This document shows positions 1-8,904 of a stretch of 64,000 bases of DNA, piece by piece. Below the pieces are notes generated by a model that worked only from the letters and a program-made list of their open reading frames with translations, was not told the origin of the DNA and did no database searches. The stretch comes from Dissulfurimicrobium hydrothermale (lineage in GTDB: Bacteria > Desulfobacterota > Dissulfuribacteria > Dissulfuribacterales > Sh68). Position numbers and translations under genes: made by a program. The stretch is taken from NCBI RefSeq assembly GCF_022026155.1, contig NZ_CP085041.1:1706306-1770305 (forward strand), in the 5' to 3' direction. Numbering within the stretch: the stretch's first letter is position 1; each line of letters starts with the position of its first letter.

Positions 1-611
1 CCTGCGTTATTCTTGGTCCGAACCATACAGGTCTTGGAGAGCCAGCAGCAGTAATGACAAGCGGCTCATGGGCCATGCCGATGGGGACTATACCTATAGA
101 AGAATCGCTGGCGGCGGAGTTGATCAAAGAATCCGGATACCTTGCAGACGATGCAAACGCCCACGTCTATGAACACTCCATTGAGGTGCAGTTGCCTTTC
201 TTACAATATCGCCAGCCCGATTTAAAGATCGTCCCGATCTGCCTGAGCGTGCTCAGCTACCAAATCTGCAAAGAGATAGGTCTTGCGATTGCAAGGGCGA
301 TCGTGAGATTCTCGAAACCAGTCCTGTTGGTTGCAAGTACGGATATGAGCCATTATGAACCGAGGGATTCCGCCGAGTCGAAGGATAAAGAGGCATTAAA
401 ATACATCCTGAACCTCGATCCGGAAGGCCTCTATAACACGGTCCGTGCAAGAGGGATATCTATGTGCGGCGTAATACCTACTGCAGCGGCCCTCACGGCC
501 GCCATCTCTCTCGGCGCTTCAAAGGCCTCTCTGGTCAAATATACGACAAGCGGGGACATAACTGGCGACTACCGTAACGTTGTGGGCTATGCGGGATGTG
601 TCATCGAATGA
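1..611 (+). CDS. amrB: AmmeMemoRadiSam system protein B (MEMO1 family), 5' partial
   Basis: The reading frame is open from base 3 and runs to the TGA at 609-611, so the N-terminus lies outside the window; an internal ATG at 54 is not a convincing start because family residues precede it. Seen: GPNHTGLG near the left edge, then EHSIEVQLPFLQ, STDMSHYEP and MCGVIPTAAAL, all typical of the MEMO family, which has a fold related to class III extradiol dioxygenases with conserved histidines at the putative metal site. In bacteria the gene often sits with an AMMECR1-domain gene and a radical SAM gene. Those partners would be upstream of the window if present. The biochemical role is not established. 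Confidence 0.9.
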   Translation, partial: CVILGPNHTGLGEPAAVMTSGSWAMPMGTIPIEESLAAELIKESGYLADDANAHVYEHSIEVQLPFLQYRQPDLKIVPICLSVLSYQICKEIGLAIARAIVRFSKPVLLVASTDMSHYEPRDSAESKDKEALKYILNLDPEGLYNTVRARGISMCGVIPTAAALTAAISLGASKASLVKYTTSGDITGDYRNVVGYAGCVIE

Positions 612-629
612 CATCCTTTGGCGGCATAC

Positions 630-658
630 TTGACTTTTTGCCTGTCTAACTTTATAAA
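630..658 (+). promoter_or_regulatory. sigma-70-type promoter of tRNA-Gln
   Basis: A TTGACT hexamer at 630-635 and a TATAAA hexamer at 653-658 are separated by exactly 17 bases, and the tRNA begins 18 bases after the -10. Spacing and position fit a housekeeping promoter for the tRNA. No experimental support is available. Confidence 0.7.
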
Positions 659-675
659 AGATGCCAGTGTTCTCA

Positions 676-749
676 TGGGGGATCGTCTAACGGCAGGACC
701 GCAGACTCTGGATCTGCTTATCGGGGTTCGAATCCCTGTCCCCCAGCCA
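676..749 (+). tRNA. tRNA-Gln (anticodon CTG)
   Basis: The acceptor stem pairs TGGGGGA (676-682) with TCCCCCA (739-745). The discriminator is G746 and the CCA end is encoded at 747-749. The anticodon stem GCAGA/TCTGC (701-705/713-717) closes a 7-base loop with anticodon CTG at 708-710, which reads CAG (Gln). The T loop contains GTTCGAATC. The molecule is 74 nt including CCA. A promoter with canonical spacing lies just upstream. No integrase or phage sequence is next to this tRNA, so it is not obviously used as an attachment site. Confidence 0.97.
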
Positions 750-782
750 AACAATCCAACTCTATTCTACCTGGAACATTAA

Positions 783-1373
783 ATGATCCGTCTGCCCAAA
801 CCGATCGCCCCTTCAGAGATTGCATTTGATATAGACGGCGTCATTGCTGACACGATGGAGTCATTTTTAAATATCGCCAGGAAGGAATTCGGCATAACAC
901 ACCTTAAAAAAGATCACATCACCTCTTATTGGCTTGAAGATTGCATTTCTATACCCATCCATATTACCCACGCTATAATAGACCGCCTTGTTAAAGACCC
1001 TTTCGGCACGGCGCTGACCCCGATCGAAGGGGCAAGGGAGGCCCTTTCGACCCTCATCCCTCACTCTTCCTTGACCTTTGTCACGGCAAGACCTGACAGT
1101 GGCCCTATAACCGAATGGCTCCATTCCATCCTGCCTGAAGCAACGCGGCACAGACTGAACGTCATCGCAACTGGTGAACATGCCAAAAAAGTGGATGTGT
1201 TGAAGGCCATCGGCGTCTCCTATTTTGTAGAAGACAATCTTGATACATGTGACAGCCTATATAGAGAGGGCATCAATGCTATTGTATTTGATCAACCGTG
1301 GAACAGGGGTCATACGCCATTTTTAAGAGTGACCTCATGGAAAGAAATCATGGAGATGATAAAATTTGATTAG
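783..1373 (+). CDS. HAD-superfamily phosphatase, 5'-nucleotidase-like
   Basis: A 196-residue cytosolic protein with the HAD signatures: motif I DIDGVIADT near residues 16-24 (nucleophile and general acid aspartates), motif II VTARP near residue 98, a lysine in the GEHAKKVDVL segment, and the acidic motif VEDN near residue 150. Length and the DIDGV start resemble the 5'(3')-deoxyribonucleotidase (NT5C-like) group of small HADs, so a nucleotidase or other small-phosphoester hydrolase role is inferred; the substrate cannot be read from the sequence. Its stop overlaps the TTG start of the P-type ATPase gene by 8 bases, suggesting translational coupling. Confidence 0.8.
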   Translation: MIRLPKPIAPSEIAFDIDGVIADTMESFLNIARKEFGITHLKKDHITSYWLEDCISIPIHITHAIIDRLVKDPFGTALTPIEGAREALSTLIPHSSLTFVTARPDSGPITEWLHSILPEATRHRLNVIATGEHAKKVDVLKAIGVSYFVEDNLDTCDSLYREGINAIVFDQPWNRGHTPFLRVTSWKEIMEMIKFD

Positions 1374-3993
1374 GGATGACGCCCACTGCCTCGATACAAT
1401 CGTCGTGGCAAAAAAACTCAAGACCGATCTAAATCAAGGGCTTACAGTCGATGAGGCCAAACGCAGGCTGGAAGATATAGGTCCAAATGCACTCCCCGAG
1501 GAAAAAAGACGCGGACTTGCAGAGCTTTTTCTCGACCAGTTCAAAGACTTCTTGATCATCCTACTCATCGCCGCAGCAGCAGTCTCCGGCGCCCTGGGCG
1601 AATATGTAGACGCAGCGGCCATTGTAGTCATCATAACCATAAACGCTGTCATAGGGCTTGTGCAGGAATACAAGGCAGAGAAGGCCATCGAGGCCTTGAA
1701 ATCCTTGGCAGCCGCCCATGCCCTGGTGAAAAGGGACGGTGCGGTAATTGAAATACCCACCTCCGAGCTGGTGCCTGGCGATCTAGTGCTCCTTGATGCA
1801 GGCAGGATAGTCCCAGCCGATCTGAGACTAATAGAAGGCACCATGCTCAAGGTACAGGAGGCCGCACTTACGGGCGAATCCATACCTGTTGACAAACGAC
1901 CCGATAAGGTCTTCGCATCCAATGCCCCGATAGGAGACAGGCAGAACATGGTCTTCAAAGGGACACAGGTGGTGCTGGGCCGTGGACTAGGCATAGTGGT
2001 GGCTACAGGGGCCGCCACCGAACTCGGCAGGATCGCGGGCCTCATAGCCGAACAGAAGGACACAAAGACACCCCTTCAGAAACGTTTGTCTGCCTTCGGA
2101 CGCCAACTCGGCCTCATCGCCCTTGCCATATGTGCAATAGTCTTTGTCATAGGGCTGCTCAGGGGCGAGGACCTGCTGCTCATGTTTCTCACTTCGGTAA
2201 GTCTGGCCGTGGCCGCCGTACCAGAGGCGTTACCCGCCCTGGCTGCAATAGCCCTGGCCTTGGGTGCCAAACGCATGGTACAAATCAATGCATTAGTCCG
2301 CCGCCTTCCTGCAGTTGAGACACTTGGATCAGTAACGGCCATCTGTACCGACAAGACCGGGACGCTGACTGAAAACAGCATGCGCTGCGAACGATTCTGG
2401 ACGGTACAGACATCGGATGCATTGGAAGCACTGCCCATCTCAGCAGTAGAAGAAGATATTGCATGGCGCTGGCTGGCTGTAGCCATGGCCCTGTGTAACG
2501 ATGCATCCCTGGTCCGCAACAGCATCATGGGCGACCCAACTGAAACGGCCCTGTTGGCTGCCCTTGACGAGACTGGTCTGGACCATGAAGCGATAAGAAA
2601 AACATATGAAAGGATGGCTGAGATACCATTCGATTCAAGCAGACGACTCATGACTACTGTCCATACTATGCCGCATGGAGGCCTTGTATCTTTCACAAAA
2701 GGTGCGGTGGAGTCTGTTTTGGCCTGCTCTTCCGCGGCGCTGGTCAAGAACGGCAAAACCGCCTTGGACAGCAAATTGATCTTGACAAAAGCCGAACAGA
2801 TCTCGGAATCAGGTCTGAGGGTGCTGGCATTTGCCATGAAACACCACGATGCAGTACCTGCAAACTTGTCGATAGTTGAAAATGAACTAGTCTTCTTGGG
2901 CCTTGTAGGCCTAATGGACCCACCCAGACCTGAGGCCTTTGATGCAATAAGGCAGTGCAAAAAGGCTGGCATAACACCGATAATGATCACAGGCGACCAT
3001 CCGGCTACAGCCCTTGCCATAGCCAGGAGACTCGGCATAGCCCAAGACCGACGGGAGGTTATGACAGGTGATGAGCTCTCCGAGCTCACGCTTGATAGGT
3101 ATGAGACCATGGCGAAAGAGATCAAAGTCTATGCCAGGGTTTCACCCGAACAAAAGCTTAAGATTGTAATGGCCTTGCAGGACAGGGGTGAATTTGTAGC
3201 CATGACCGGAGATGGCGTAAACGACGCCCCTGCCCTCAAAAAAGCCGATATAGGTGTAGCAATGGGCGTCACAGGGACCGACGTAGCCAAGGAGGCCGCA
3301 GATATGATCCTCCTTGACGACAACTTTGCCACCATCGTAAAGGCGGTACACGAAGGCCGTCGCATCTACGATAACATCCGAAAGTTCATAAAATACATCC
3401 TTGCCAGTAATTCAGGGGAGATATGGACCATCTTCCTGGCGCCTTTTCTAGGCCTCCCCATTCCACTTTTACCGATTCACATCCTTTGGATAAACCTCGT
3501 GACGGACGGGCTCCCAGGTCTGGCCTTGGCGGTCGAGCCAGGCGAAAAAGATGTGATGGAGCGTCCGCCCAGGCCGCCAAAAGAAGGTATTTTAGCGCAG
3601 GGACTCGGCATCCATGCCGTCTGGGTAGGGCTCCTAATGGCCTTTGTCTGTCTATGTCTGCAGGCCGCCTCTATATACCTCAGCGACATGCACTGGCAGA
3701 CTATGGTGTTCACTGTACTCTGCCTGAGTCAAATGGGCCATGTCTTGGCTATCCGCTCAGAGTGGCAATCTCTCTTCAGCCAAGGACTGTGCTCCAACCT
3801 ATCCCTTGCCGGGGCGGTGACACTTACCATTGTCCTGCAGCTCGCTACTGTTTATGTCCCTTTATTGCAGTCCGTCTTTAAAACACAGGCCCTTGGACCA
3901 TGGGAGCTCATCATCTGTCTTGCAGCTTCATCGCTGGTATTCTGGGCGGTGGAGGCAGAAAAGATGCTGAAAAGACGAAAAAGATGCATCTAG
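1366..3993 (+). CDS. P-type Ca2+-transporting ATPase (P2A type)
   Basis: An 875-residue inner-membrane ATP-driven cation pump. Seen in order: an N-terminal cation-ATPase domain, actuator motif TGES near residue 169, TM4 motif PEALPALAAIALALG, phosphorylation site DKTGTLT with the aspartate near residue 329, nucleotide-binding domain, hinge MITGDHPATA and GDGVNDAPALKKADIGVAMG, then C-terminal membrane helices. The Ca2+ ligands of SERCA have counterparts: Glu in PEALP (TM4), Asn and Glu in ASNSGEIW (TM5), and Asn, Thr and Asp in NLVTDGLP (TM6). This supports Ca2+ over Na+/K+ or H+. The start is TTG inside the end of the upstream HAD gene. The physiological role, probably Ca2+ export, is inferred. 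Confidence 0.92.
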   Translation: MIRDDAHCLDTIVVAKKLKTDLNQGLTVDEAKRRLEDIGPNALPEEKRRGLAELFLDQFKDFLIILLIAAAAVSGALGEYVDAAAIVVIITINAVIGLVQEYKAEKAIEALKSLAAAHALVKRDGAVIEIPTSELVPGDLVLLDAGRIVPADLRLIEGTMLKVQEAALTGESIPVDKRPDKVFASNAPIGDRQNMVFKGTQVVLGRGLGIVVATGAATELGRIAGLIAEQKDTKTPLQKRLSAFGRQLGLIALAICAIVFVIGLLRGEDLLLMFLTSVSLAVAAVPEALPALAAIALALGAKRMVQINALVRRLPAVETLGSVTAICTDKTGTLTENSMRCERFWTVQTSDALEALPISAVEEDIAWRWLAVAMALCNDASLVRNSIMGDPTETALLAALDETGLDHEAIRKTYERMAEIPFDSSRRLMTTVHTMPHGGLVSFTKGAVESVLACSSAALVKNGKTALDSKLILTKAEQISESGLRVLAFAMKHHDAVPANLSIVENELVFLGLVGLMDPPRPEAFDAIRQCKKAGITPIMITGDHPATALAIARRLGIAQDRREVMTGDELSELTLDRYETMAKEIKVYARVSPEQKLKIVMALQDRGEFVAMTGDGVNDAPALKKADIGVAMGVTGTDVAKEAADMILLDDNFATIVKAVHEGRRIYDNIRKFIKYILASNSGEIWTIFLAPFLGLPIPLLPIHILWINLVTDGLPGLALAVEPGEKDVMERPPRPPKEGILAQGLGIHAVWVGLLMAFVCLCLQAASIYLSDMHWQTMVFTVLCLSQMGHVLAIRSEWQSLFSQGLCSNLSLAGAVTLTIVLQLATVYVPLLQSVFKTQALGPWELIICLAASSLVFWAVEAEKMLKRRKRCI

Positions 3994-4023
3994 ACAAACA
4001 GTCTCGAAACAAAAGCGGTGCCG

Positions 4024-4983
4024 CTACTCCATGGTGTCTACCTCCAACCTGAAATCAGGATACTCCAACGGCCATCTATCATCGAATTCCTGTATCCAGC
4101 CATTTTTGAATCCAAGCTCCAGGGCATATCCGACCACCTCTTCATATTCCCTTTTCCTAAGACGGCGCGACAGAATAGGATGATTTCCGGCCTTATAGGC
4201 AGGAAAATACTGGGACATAAGGCTCAGGTGCACATCAGTCCCATAACGATCAGCCAGCCATTTCAACACGGCCTTTGAATTTTCAATATAGCCTGGCAGG
4301 ATCAGGTGCCTTACAATAATCCCCCTGACAGCCACACCGTCTCTGATCTCAAGGCTCGTTCCAACCTGCCTCACCATCTCATCCAACGCAAGCTCGTTCC
4401 AGTGTGGGTATGCCGATACGCCAGAGAGGTCAAGCCCGACGTCGGCCAAGGCGTACTTGGCATCAGGAAGATATATATCAACAATGCCGTCCAGCATGGC
4501 TATGGTTTCAGGGGCCTCAAAGCCACCTGAATTCAGCACAACTGGGAGGTCAAGGCCTCGATCGACCGCTATCGCCAGGGCCTCGAGCACAAAAGGCAAG
4601 ACATGTGTGGCCGAGACTAGCTCAATGTTATGACAACCCCTCTCTTTCAATCCAAGCATGACTGTGGCAAGCCCATCTACTGTAAAATCGCTGCCAAGGC
4701 CTTCATGACTTATCTGAAAATTCTGACAATAGACACATCCAAGATGACAGCCGGAGAAAAAGATCGTCCCGGCGCCGTGTGTGCCGGATATGACTGGCTC
4801 TTCGCCTATATGAGGCACCGCCCTTGCAATTTTTATCGTGGTCCCGATGTGGCAAAAACCCATTTTTCCGCGCAGACGGTCGGCCTTGCACCTCCTTGGA
4901 CAGAGCATGCACGAGCTCAAGACCTTCCTTAAGGCCTCAGCCCTCCCAGCTATCATCTGCGCACGCAGCCCTTCAATCTGCAT
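4024..4983 (-). CDS. PflX-like radical SAM protein (COG1313 type)
   Basis: A 319-residue radical SAM protein. The [4Fe-4S]-SAM motif is CHLGCVYC (CxxxCxxC) near residue 79. An N-terminal cysteine segment CMLCPRRC followed by GFCHIG precedes it, and SGTHGAGTIFFSGC is the family signature. These features match the uncharacterised PflX-type family, related to pyruvate formate-lyase activating enzymes, rather than the AmmeMemoRadiSam radical SAM enzyme. It is last in the minus-strand run dnaA-glcD-ispD-ispF-pflX, 15 bases after ispF. The substrate is unknown; glycyl-radical activation is only a family-level guess. Confidence 0.85.
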   Translation of the reverse strand: MQIEGLRAQMIAGRAEALRKVLSSCMLCPRRCKADRLRGKMGFCHIGTTIKIARAVPHIGEEPVISGTHGAGTIFFSGCHLGCVYCQNFQISHEGLGSDFTVDGLATVMLGLKERGCHNIELVSATHVLPFVLEALAIAVDRGLDLPVVLNSGGFEAPETIAMLDGIVDIYLPDAKYALADVGLDLSGVSAYPHWNELALDEMVRQVGTSLEIRDGVAVRGIIVRHLILPGYIENSKAVLKWLADRYGTDVHLSLMSQYFPAYKAGNHPILSRRLRKREYEEVVGYALELGFKNGWIQEFDDRWPLEYPDFRLEVDTME

Positions 4984-4998
4984 CTCGCTCGCTGCAGC

Positions 4999-5475
4999 TC
5001 ATGACGCGATAAGACATGCGACAGCATACGCCGCGATGCCGTCCCCTGTCCCTGTAAATCCAAGTCCTTCAGTAGTAGTGGCCTTTATATTGACCAGCGA
5101 GGTCCTGATCTTCAGCGTTGAGGCGAGATTGTCAAGCATCCTTGGGACAAAAGGGGTAATCTTTGGGGCCTGGGCTACGACCGTGACGTCTGCGTTCCCA
5201 AGCAGAAGACCTCTGTCTTCAATCATCTCAGCTATGCGCTCAAGAAATATCAGGCTCGATATATCTTTGTAGCGCATATCGGCGTCTGGGAAATGTCGCC
5301 CAATATCGCCTAAGCCGGCTGCACCCAAAATCGCATCGCACAAGGCATGGGTCAAGACATCGGCGTCGGAGTGGCCCGACAGCCCCAAATGGAACGGGAT
5401 ATCTACCCCGGCCAGTACTAGCCTACGACCCGGGACAAGGCGATGGACGTCGTAGCCGAAACCCACGCGAAACAA
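4999..5475 (-). CDS. ispF: 2-C-methyl-D-erythritol 2,4-cyclodiphosphate synthase
   Basis: IspF converts CDP-methylerythritol 2-phosphate to the cyclic diphosphate in the non-mevalonate isoprenoid pathway. The 158-residue length is normal. Seen: the N-terminal GYDVHRL with metal-binding Asp and His, LSGHSDADVLTHALCDA with the third metal ligand, DIGRHFPD, and a C-terminal KATTTEGLGFTGTGDGIAAY. The start is TTG with GGGGGTGAT upstream; no ATG exists before the family N-terminus. It lies 4 bases after ispD, so the two are co-transcribed, as often seen. Confidence 0.96.
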   Translation of the reverse strand: MFRVGFGYDVHRLVPGRRLVLAGVDIPFHLGLSGHSDADVLTHALCDAILGAAGLGDIGRHFPDADMRYKDISSLIFLERIAEMIEDRGLLLGNADVTVVAQAPKITPFVPRMLDNLASTLKIRTSLVNIKATTTEGLGFTGTGDGIAAYAVACLIAS

Positions 5476-5479
5476 CGTA

Positions 5480-6187
5480 TCACCCCCGCATCCAAGACGT
5501 TCCCCAGGCAGCTATGATCGCCTCGGCGAGACGAAGGTCATCGGGAAACGTTATCTTAATATTCAGAGCGCTCCCTTCTGCCATGCCAACACTTATACCG
5601 ATAAATTCAAGGAGCGACGCCTCGTCGGTCGCCTTTAAATTTAACATCTGGGCCTCTTCAAACGCCCTGGCAAGATCAAGCCTCTTGCAGATCTGCGGGG
5701 TCTGGGCAAGATACAATCTTGAACGATCTATGGTCCTCAAAATAAACCTGTTGTCGTCGGCCTCCTTTATGGTGTCATTTATGGGGAGTACAGGGATTGC
5801 GGCCCCGACCTCCCTTGCTAGTAGATACACCCCTTCAAGCAGTGCTGTTGTTAAAAGCGGCCTTGCCGCATCATGAACAGCTACCCATTTTATCCCGTCA
5901 TCCACAGCCGAAAGGCCGGCCATCACAGACTCTTGCCTGATTGCACCACCCCGAACAACCTTTACTGGTTTGCCATCGGCACAGGAAACAGCGATATTGT
6001 GTGCCTTTTCTTCATGGGCATAGTCCGAGACCACAACTATTTCGTCTATAATAGACGAATGCGCCATGGCCGCAACACTCCATGCTAGAATGGGCCGTCC
6101 GCCGAGCTGCATGAACTGTTTGGGCTCGCTACCCATGCCAAATCGCACCCCGCGACCAGCTGCGACTATTATGGCTGAAACGCTCAA
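5480..6187 (-). CDS. ispD: 2-C-methyl-D-erythritol 4-phosphate cytidylyltransferase
   Basis: IspD joins CTP and methylerythritol 4-phosphate in the MEP isoprenoid pathway. The 235-residue protein opens with the nucleotide-binding loop AIIVAAGRGVRFG, followed by PKQFMQLGGRPILAWS, then VHDAARPLLT and the C-terminal KATDEASLLE. These are all diagnostic of IspD, and the length is typical. It sits between the glcD-like gene (4-base gap) and ispF (4-base gap) on the minus strand. Confidence 0.95.
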   Translation of the reverse strand: MSVSAIIVAAGRGVRFGMGSEPKQFMQLGGRPILAWSVAAMAHSSIIDEIVVVSDYAHEEKAHNIAVSCADGKPVKVVRGGAIRQESVMAGLSAVDDGIKWVAVHDAARPLLTTALLEGVYLLAREVGAAIPVLPINDTIKEADDNRFILRTIDRSRLYLAQTPQICKRLDLARAFEEAQMLNLKATDEASLLEFIGISVGMAEGSALNIKITFPDDLRLAEAIIAAWGTSWMRG

Positions 6188-6191
6188 AACT

Positions 6192-7574
6192 TCAGGCCTC
6201 GGGGAACATCTTTGCAGGGTTCAACAACCCTTCAGGATCAAACACCGTCTTTATCGCCCGCATTATCTCAAGAGACCTCTTGTCAAGCTCTATGCCGACA
6301 TAAGCCTTTTTTGTAAGCCCTATCCCATGTTCGCCGGAGATAGTACCTCCGAACGCAATGGTTGCCTCAAATATCTCCTTTACCGCGACCTCCGCCCTCT
6401 CATTTTGGAACCCCTCTCCCTTATCCAAAAGGATGTTCACGTGGAGGTTGCCGTCACCTGCATGCCCGAATGTAAGGATCGTAAGCCCGGTCTCCATTGA
6501 AATATCCGCAATCCTGCCGATCATCTCAGGCAGGGCATGCCTAGGCACGCAGATGTCCTCATTGATCTTGTGGGGAAACCCCAGCCTTTTTATAGCCGGC
6601 GATAGAGAGCGTCTAATATCCCAAAATGCCTCGACCTCGTCATTGTTACGTGCGGCACGGACTTCAATGGCACCGCTGTCTGTAAACACCCTTGTGACAA
6701 TGGCTAACTGCTCTGCGACTTGGCTCTCGGGGCCGTCCACCTCTACAAGCAGCATCGCCTTGGCACGGTCGGGTGCTGCAAGACCCGGATTGTCTCTAAT
6801 GCAATCTAGAGATAGACTATCAAGAAGTTCGGCGCATCTGGGAAGTATCCCACGACCAAAGAGCCCTGTTACTGCATCGGCCGCATCCCCCGCGCCCTCA
6901 AAAAAGGCTATAAGCGTACCAACGGCCTCAGGGGCTGGGATAAGCCTTAATATCGCCTTTGTGATGACGCCGAGCGTCCCCTCAGAGCCTACCATGAGCC
7001 TTGTAAGATCATAACCTACCACGCCTTTGGCGGTCCTGACCCCGACCCTTGTAAGATCCCCACCTGGGAGCACGATCTCGAGCCCCATCACGTAATCCCT
7101 GGTGACGCCATATTTTACGGCCCTAGGACCGCCAGCACCAGTCGCTATATTACCCCCTATAGTACAAAAACGAAGACTTGCAGGGTCTGGCGGATAGAAG
7201 AGCCCCATTGATGCGACCTTATCCTGAAACTCACCGGTAACCACACCTGGCTCCACCTCGGCCATGAGATCAGGACGATTGATCGAAAGGATGCGATTCA
7301 TACGCGTCATGGAAAGCACTATCCCTCCACCGCTTGGAAGCGACGCCCCTGTAACGCCGGTGCCAGCCCCTCTTGGAAAGATCGGAATGGCCTTTTCATA
7401 TGAAAAGGCCATGACTTTAGTCACATCTTCAGTCGATGTCGGGAGGACAACCACATCAGGCAATGATTCGAGACCGCTTGCATCATAAGAATAACACAGG
7501 AGTTCGGCCCTGTCAGAGAGGACGTTTTCAGACCCGATCAACCTGGACAATTCCCTTACAATGCCTCTATGCAC
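6192..7574 (-). CDS. glcD: FAD-linked oxidase, GlcD-like (glycolate/lactate dehydrogenase family)
   Basis: A 460-residue flavoprotein with an N-terminal PCMH-type FAD-binding domain (PRGAGTGVTGASLPSGGG near residues 68-85, then GGNIATGAGGPRAVKYGVT) and a C-terminal FAD-oxidase domain with FGHAGDGNLHVNI and SGEHGIGLTKK. This matches the GlcD / D-lactate dehydrogenase family, which oxidises 2-hydroxy acids. No iron-sulfur GlcF partner is next to it. Instead it lies 1 base after the dnaA stop and 4 bases before ispD, an unusual neighbourhood. The substrate (glycolate, D-lactate or 2-hydroxyglutarate) cannot be decided. Confidence 0.88.
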   Translation of the reverse strand: MHRGIVRELSRLIGSENVLSDRAELLCYSYDASGLESLPDVVVLPTSTEDVTKVMAFSYEKAIPIFPRGAGTGVTGASLPSGGGIVLSMTRMNRILSINRPDLMAEVEPGVVTGEFQDKVASMGLFYPPDPASLRFCTIGGNIATGAGGPRAVKYGVTRDYVMGLEIVLPGGDLTRVGVRTAKGVVGYDLTRLMVGSEGTLGVITKAILRLIPAPEAVGTLIAFFEGAGDAADAVTGLFGRGILPRCAELLDSLSLDCIRDNPGLAAPDRAKAMLLVEVDGPESQVAEQLAIVTRVFTDSGAIEVRAARNNDEVEAFWDIRRSLSPAIKRLGFPHKINEDICVPRHALPEMIGRIADISMETGLTILTFGHAGDGNLHVNILLDKGEGFQNERAEVAVKEIFEATIAFGGTISGEHGIGLTKKAYVGIELDKRSLEIMRAIKTVFDPEGLLNPAKMFPEA

Positions 7575-7575
7575 A

Positions 7576-8904
7576 TCAACCCTGCCAGCGGTATTTCTCC
7601 ATCTGGCTTATCAGATAATCCACCTCGCCCCTCAACTTAGCCGATTCGTTTATGGATTTTGCTATCTGTTTCACCGAATGGAGGACTGTCGCATGATCAC
7701 GATTGAACTCCCTGCCGATTACCTCAAGGGGGCAATCAGTAAATTGTCTGGAGAGGTACATGGCCACCTGTCTAGGCCATGCGACCGCACGCTTCCTGAC
7801 CCTAGACCTTATATCCTCCTGAGTGACCTTATAGTGTCTACATACGAGGTCTTTGATCATGCCGATGTCTATGGATGCAGGCTCTCCGGCAAGATTTTCT
7901 ACGACCAGCATGGCCGTATCCAAATCGACAGGCGCCCTCGCAAATGACGCCCTGGCCACCAAACCAACCACAGCCCCCTCTATACGTCTTATATCGCCTC
8001 TCAATCTGTCCGCCAGAAAGTCCAAGACCTCGTCACTTAGCGCAAGCCCCTGCCTCTTGGCCTTCCTGTCCAATATCTTTCTACGGGTGGCGCGATCGGG
8101 CGGATTGATAGAGACGATAAGGCCAGCGCTGAGCCTGGAACTCAGGTGTTCGTTCAGCTTAGCGATCTGTCCCGGGGGCTGGTTGCCTGTGAATATCACC
8201 GTCTTTCCAGAATCTGCCATGGTATCGATAGCCAATGCAAGCTCTGCCTGCGTACGCTCCCTGCCTGCAAGCGAATGCACTTCTTCAAAAAGCAATGCAT
8301 CGCACGCATCTCTATATCTGCGCTTAACGACGTCTATATTCCCGTCTTTTACTGCCCTTACAACCTGGCTTGTAAACTCATTAGCGGATATATAACAAAG
8401 CCTTGCCTCAGGCCTCCTTTCAAGAAGAACCCGCCCTGTAGCCTGCGCGAGATGGCTCTTGCCGAGTCCGGCCCTGGAATGGAGATAGACAATCCTAGGA
8501 CCGGTCATCTCTTCGTGCGCAGCCTCCCAGCAGGCATTAAAGGCATACTGATTGGATTCCCCAACAATAAACTCATCGAACGTAAATCTCTCAGAAAAGC
8601 GGGGCTTAGGGAGCTCATCAGGGGCGAATTTGGGAAGATAAAGCTGATTCCTCGACAAATCAACCCCCTTTTTCTCATAAACCAACCTTATCTTGATCCG
8701 CTTGCCCTTAATGACCAGATCATCTTTTAAAAGCGGCAGATAGTGCTCCTGCACCCAAGAGGCGAAGAATCGGTTTGGGCACTCAAGGATCAGGGTATCG
8801 TCCTCCAGACCTTTGCAGGAAAGGGGCTCAATCCATACCCTGTAACTGCTGTTGGACATTTTGGAACGAATTACCTCTTTGAGCGGATTCCATATATCTT
8901 CCAT
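7576..8904 (-). CDS. dnaA: Chromosomal replication initiator DnaA, divergent ATPase motifs
   Basis: A DnaA of about 442 residues: an N-terminal domain I (WNPLKEVI, WIEPL), an AAA+ domain with P-loop RAGLGKSHLAQA, an arginine in HLSSRLSAG, and a C-terminal DNA-binding domain ending in the signature FNRDHATVLHSVKQI. The Walker B segment reads LLFEEVHSLAGRERT, where the usual acidic pair is Asp-Asp. The P-loop also lacks the common GG start. The ATG at 8904 is preferred over a TTG at 8910 because GAGG lies about 7 bases upstream of it. A 417-bp AT-rich gap lies directly upstream, and glcD follows after 1 base. Confidence 0.93.
   Translation of the reverse strand: MEDIWNPLKEVIRSKMSNSSYRVWIEPLSCKGLEDDTLILECPNRFFASWVQEHYLPLLKDDLVIKGKRIKIRLVYEKKGVDLSRNQLYLPKFAPDELPKPRFSERFTFDEFIVGESNQYAFNACWEAAHEEMTGPRIVYLHSRAGLGKSHLAQATGRVLLERRPEARLCYISANEFTSQVVRAVKDGNIDVVKRRYRDACDALLFEEVHSLAGRERTQAELALAIDTMADSGKTVIFTGNQPPGQIAKLNEHLSSRLSAGLIVSINPPDRATRRKILDRKAKRQGLALSDEVLDFLADRLRGDIRRIEGAVVGLVARASFARAPVDLDTAMLVVENLAGEPASIDIGMIKDLVCRHYKVTQEDIRSRVRKRAVAWPRQVAMYLSRQFTDCPLEVIGREFNRDHATVLHSVKQIAKSINESAKLRGEVDYLISQMEKYRWQG

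Noticed and set aside
676-749. tRNA-Gln as a prophage attachment site
   Set aside because: No integrase and no repeat of the tRNA 3' end were seen nearby; the prophage remnant is 21 kb away and Mu-like.
4018-4932. Several plus-strand ORFs opposite the pflX-like gene
   Set aside because: They are antisense shadows of a well-conserved radical SAM gene.
4024-4983. AmmeMemoRadiSam radical SAM partner of the MEMO gene at the window start
   Set aside because: The cysteine pattern and SGTHGAGTIFFSGC signature match the PflX-type family instead, and the gene is in another operon on the other strand.
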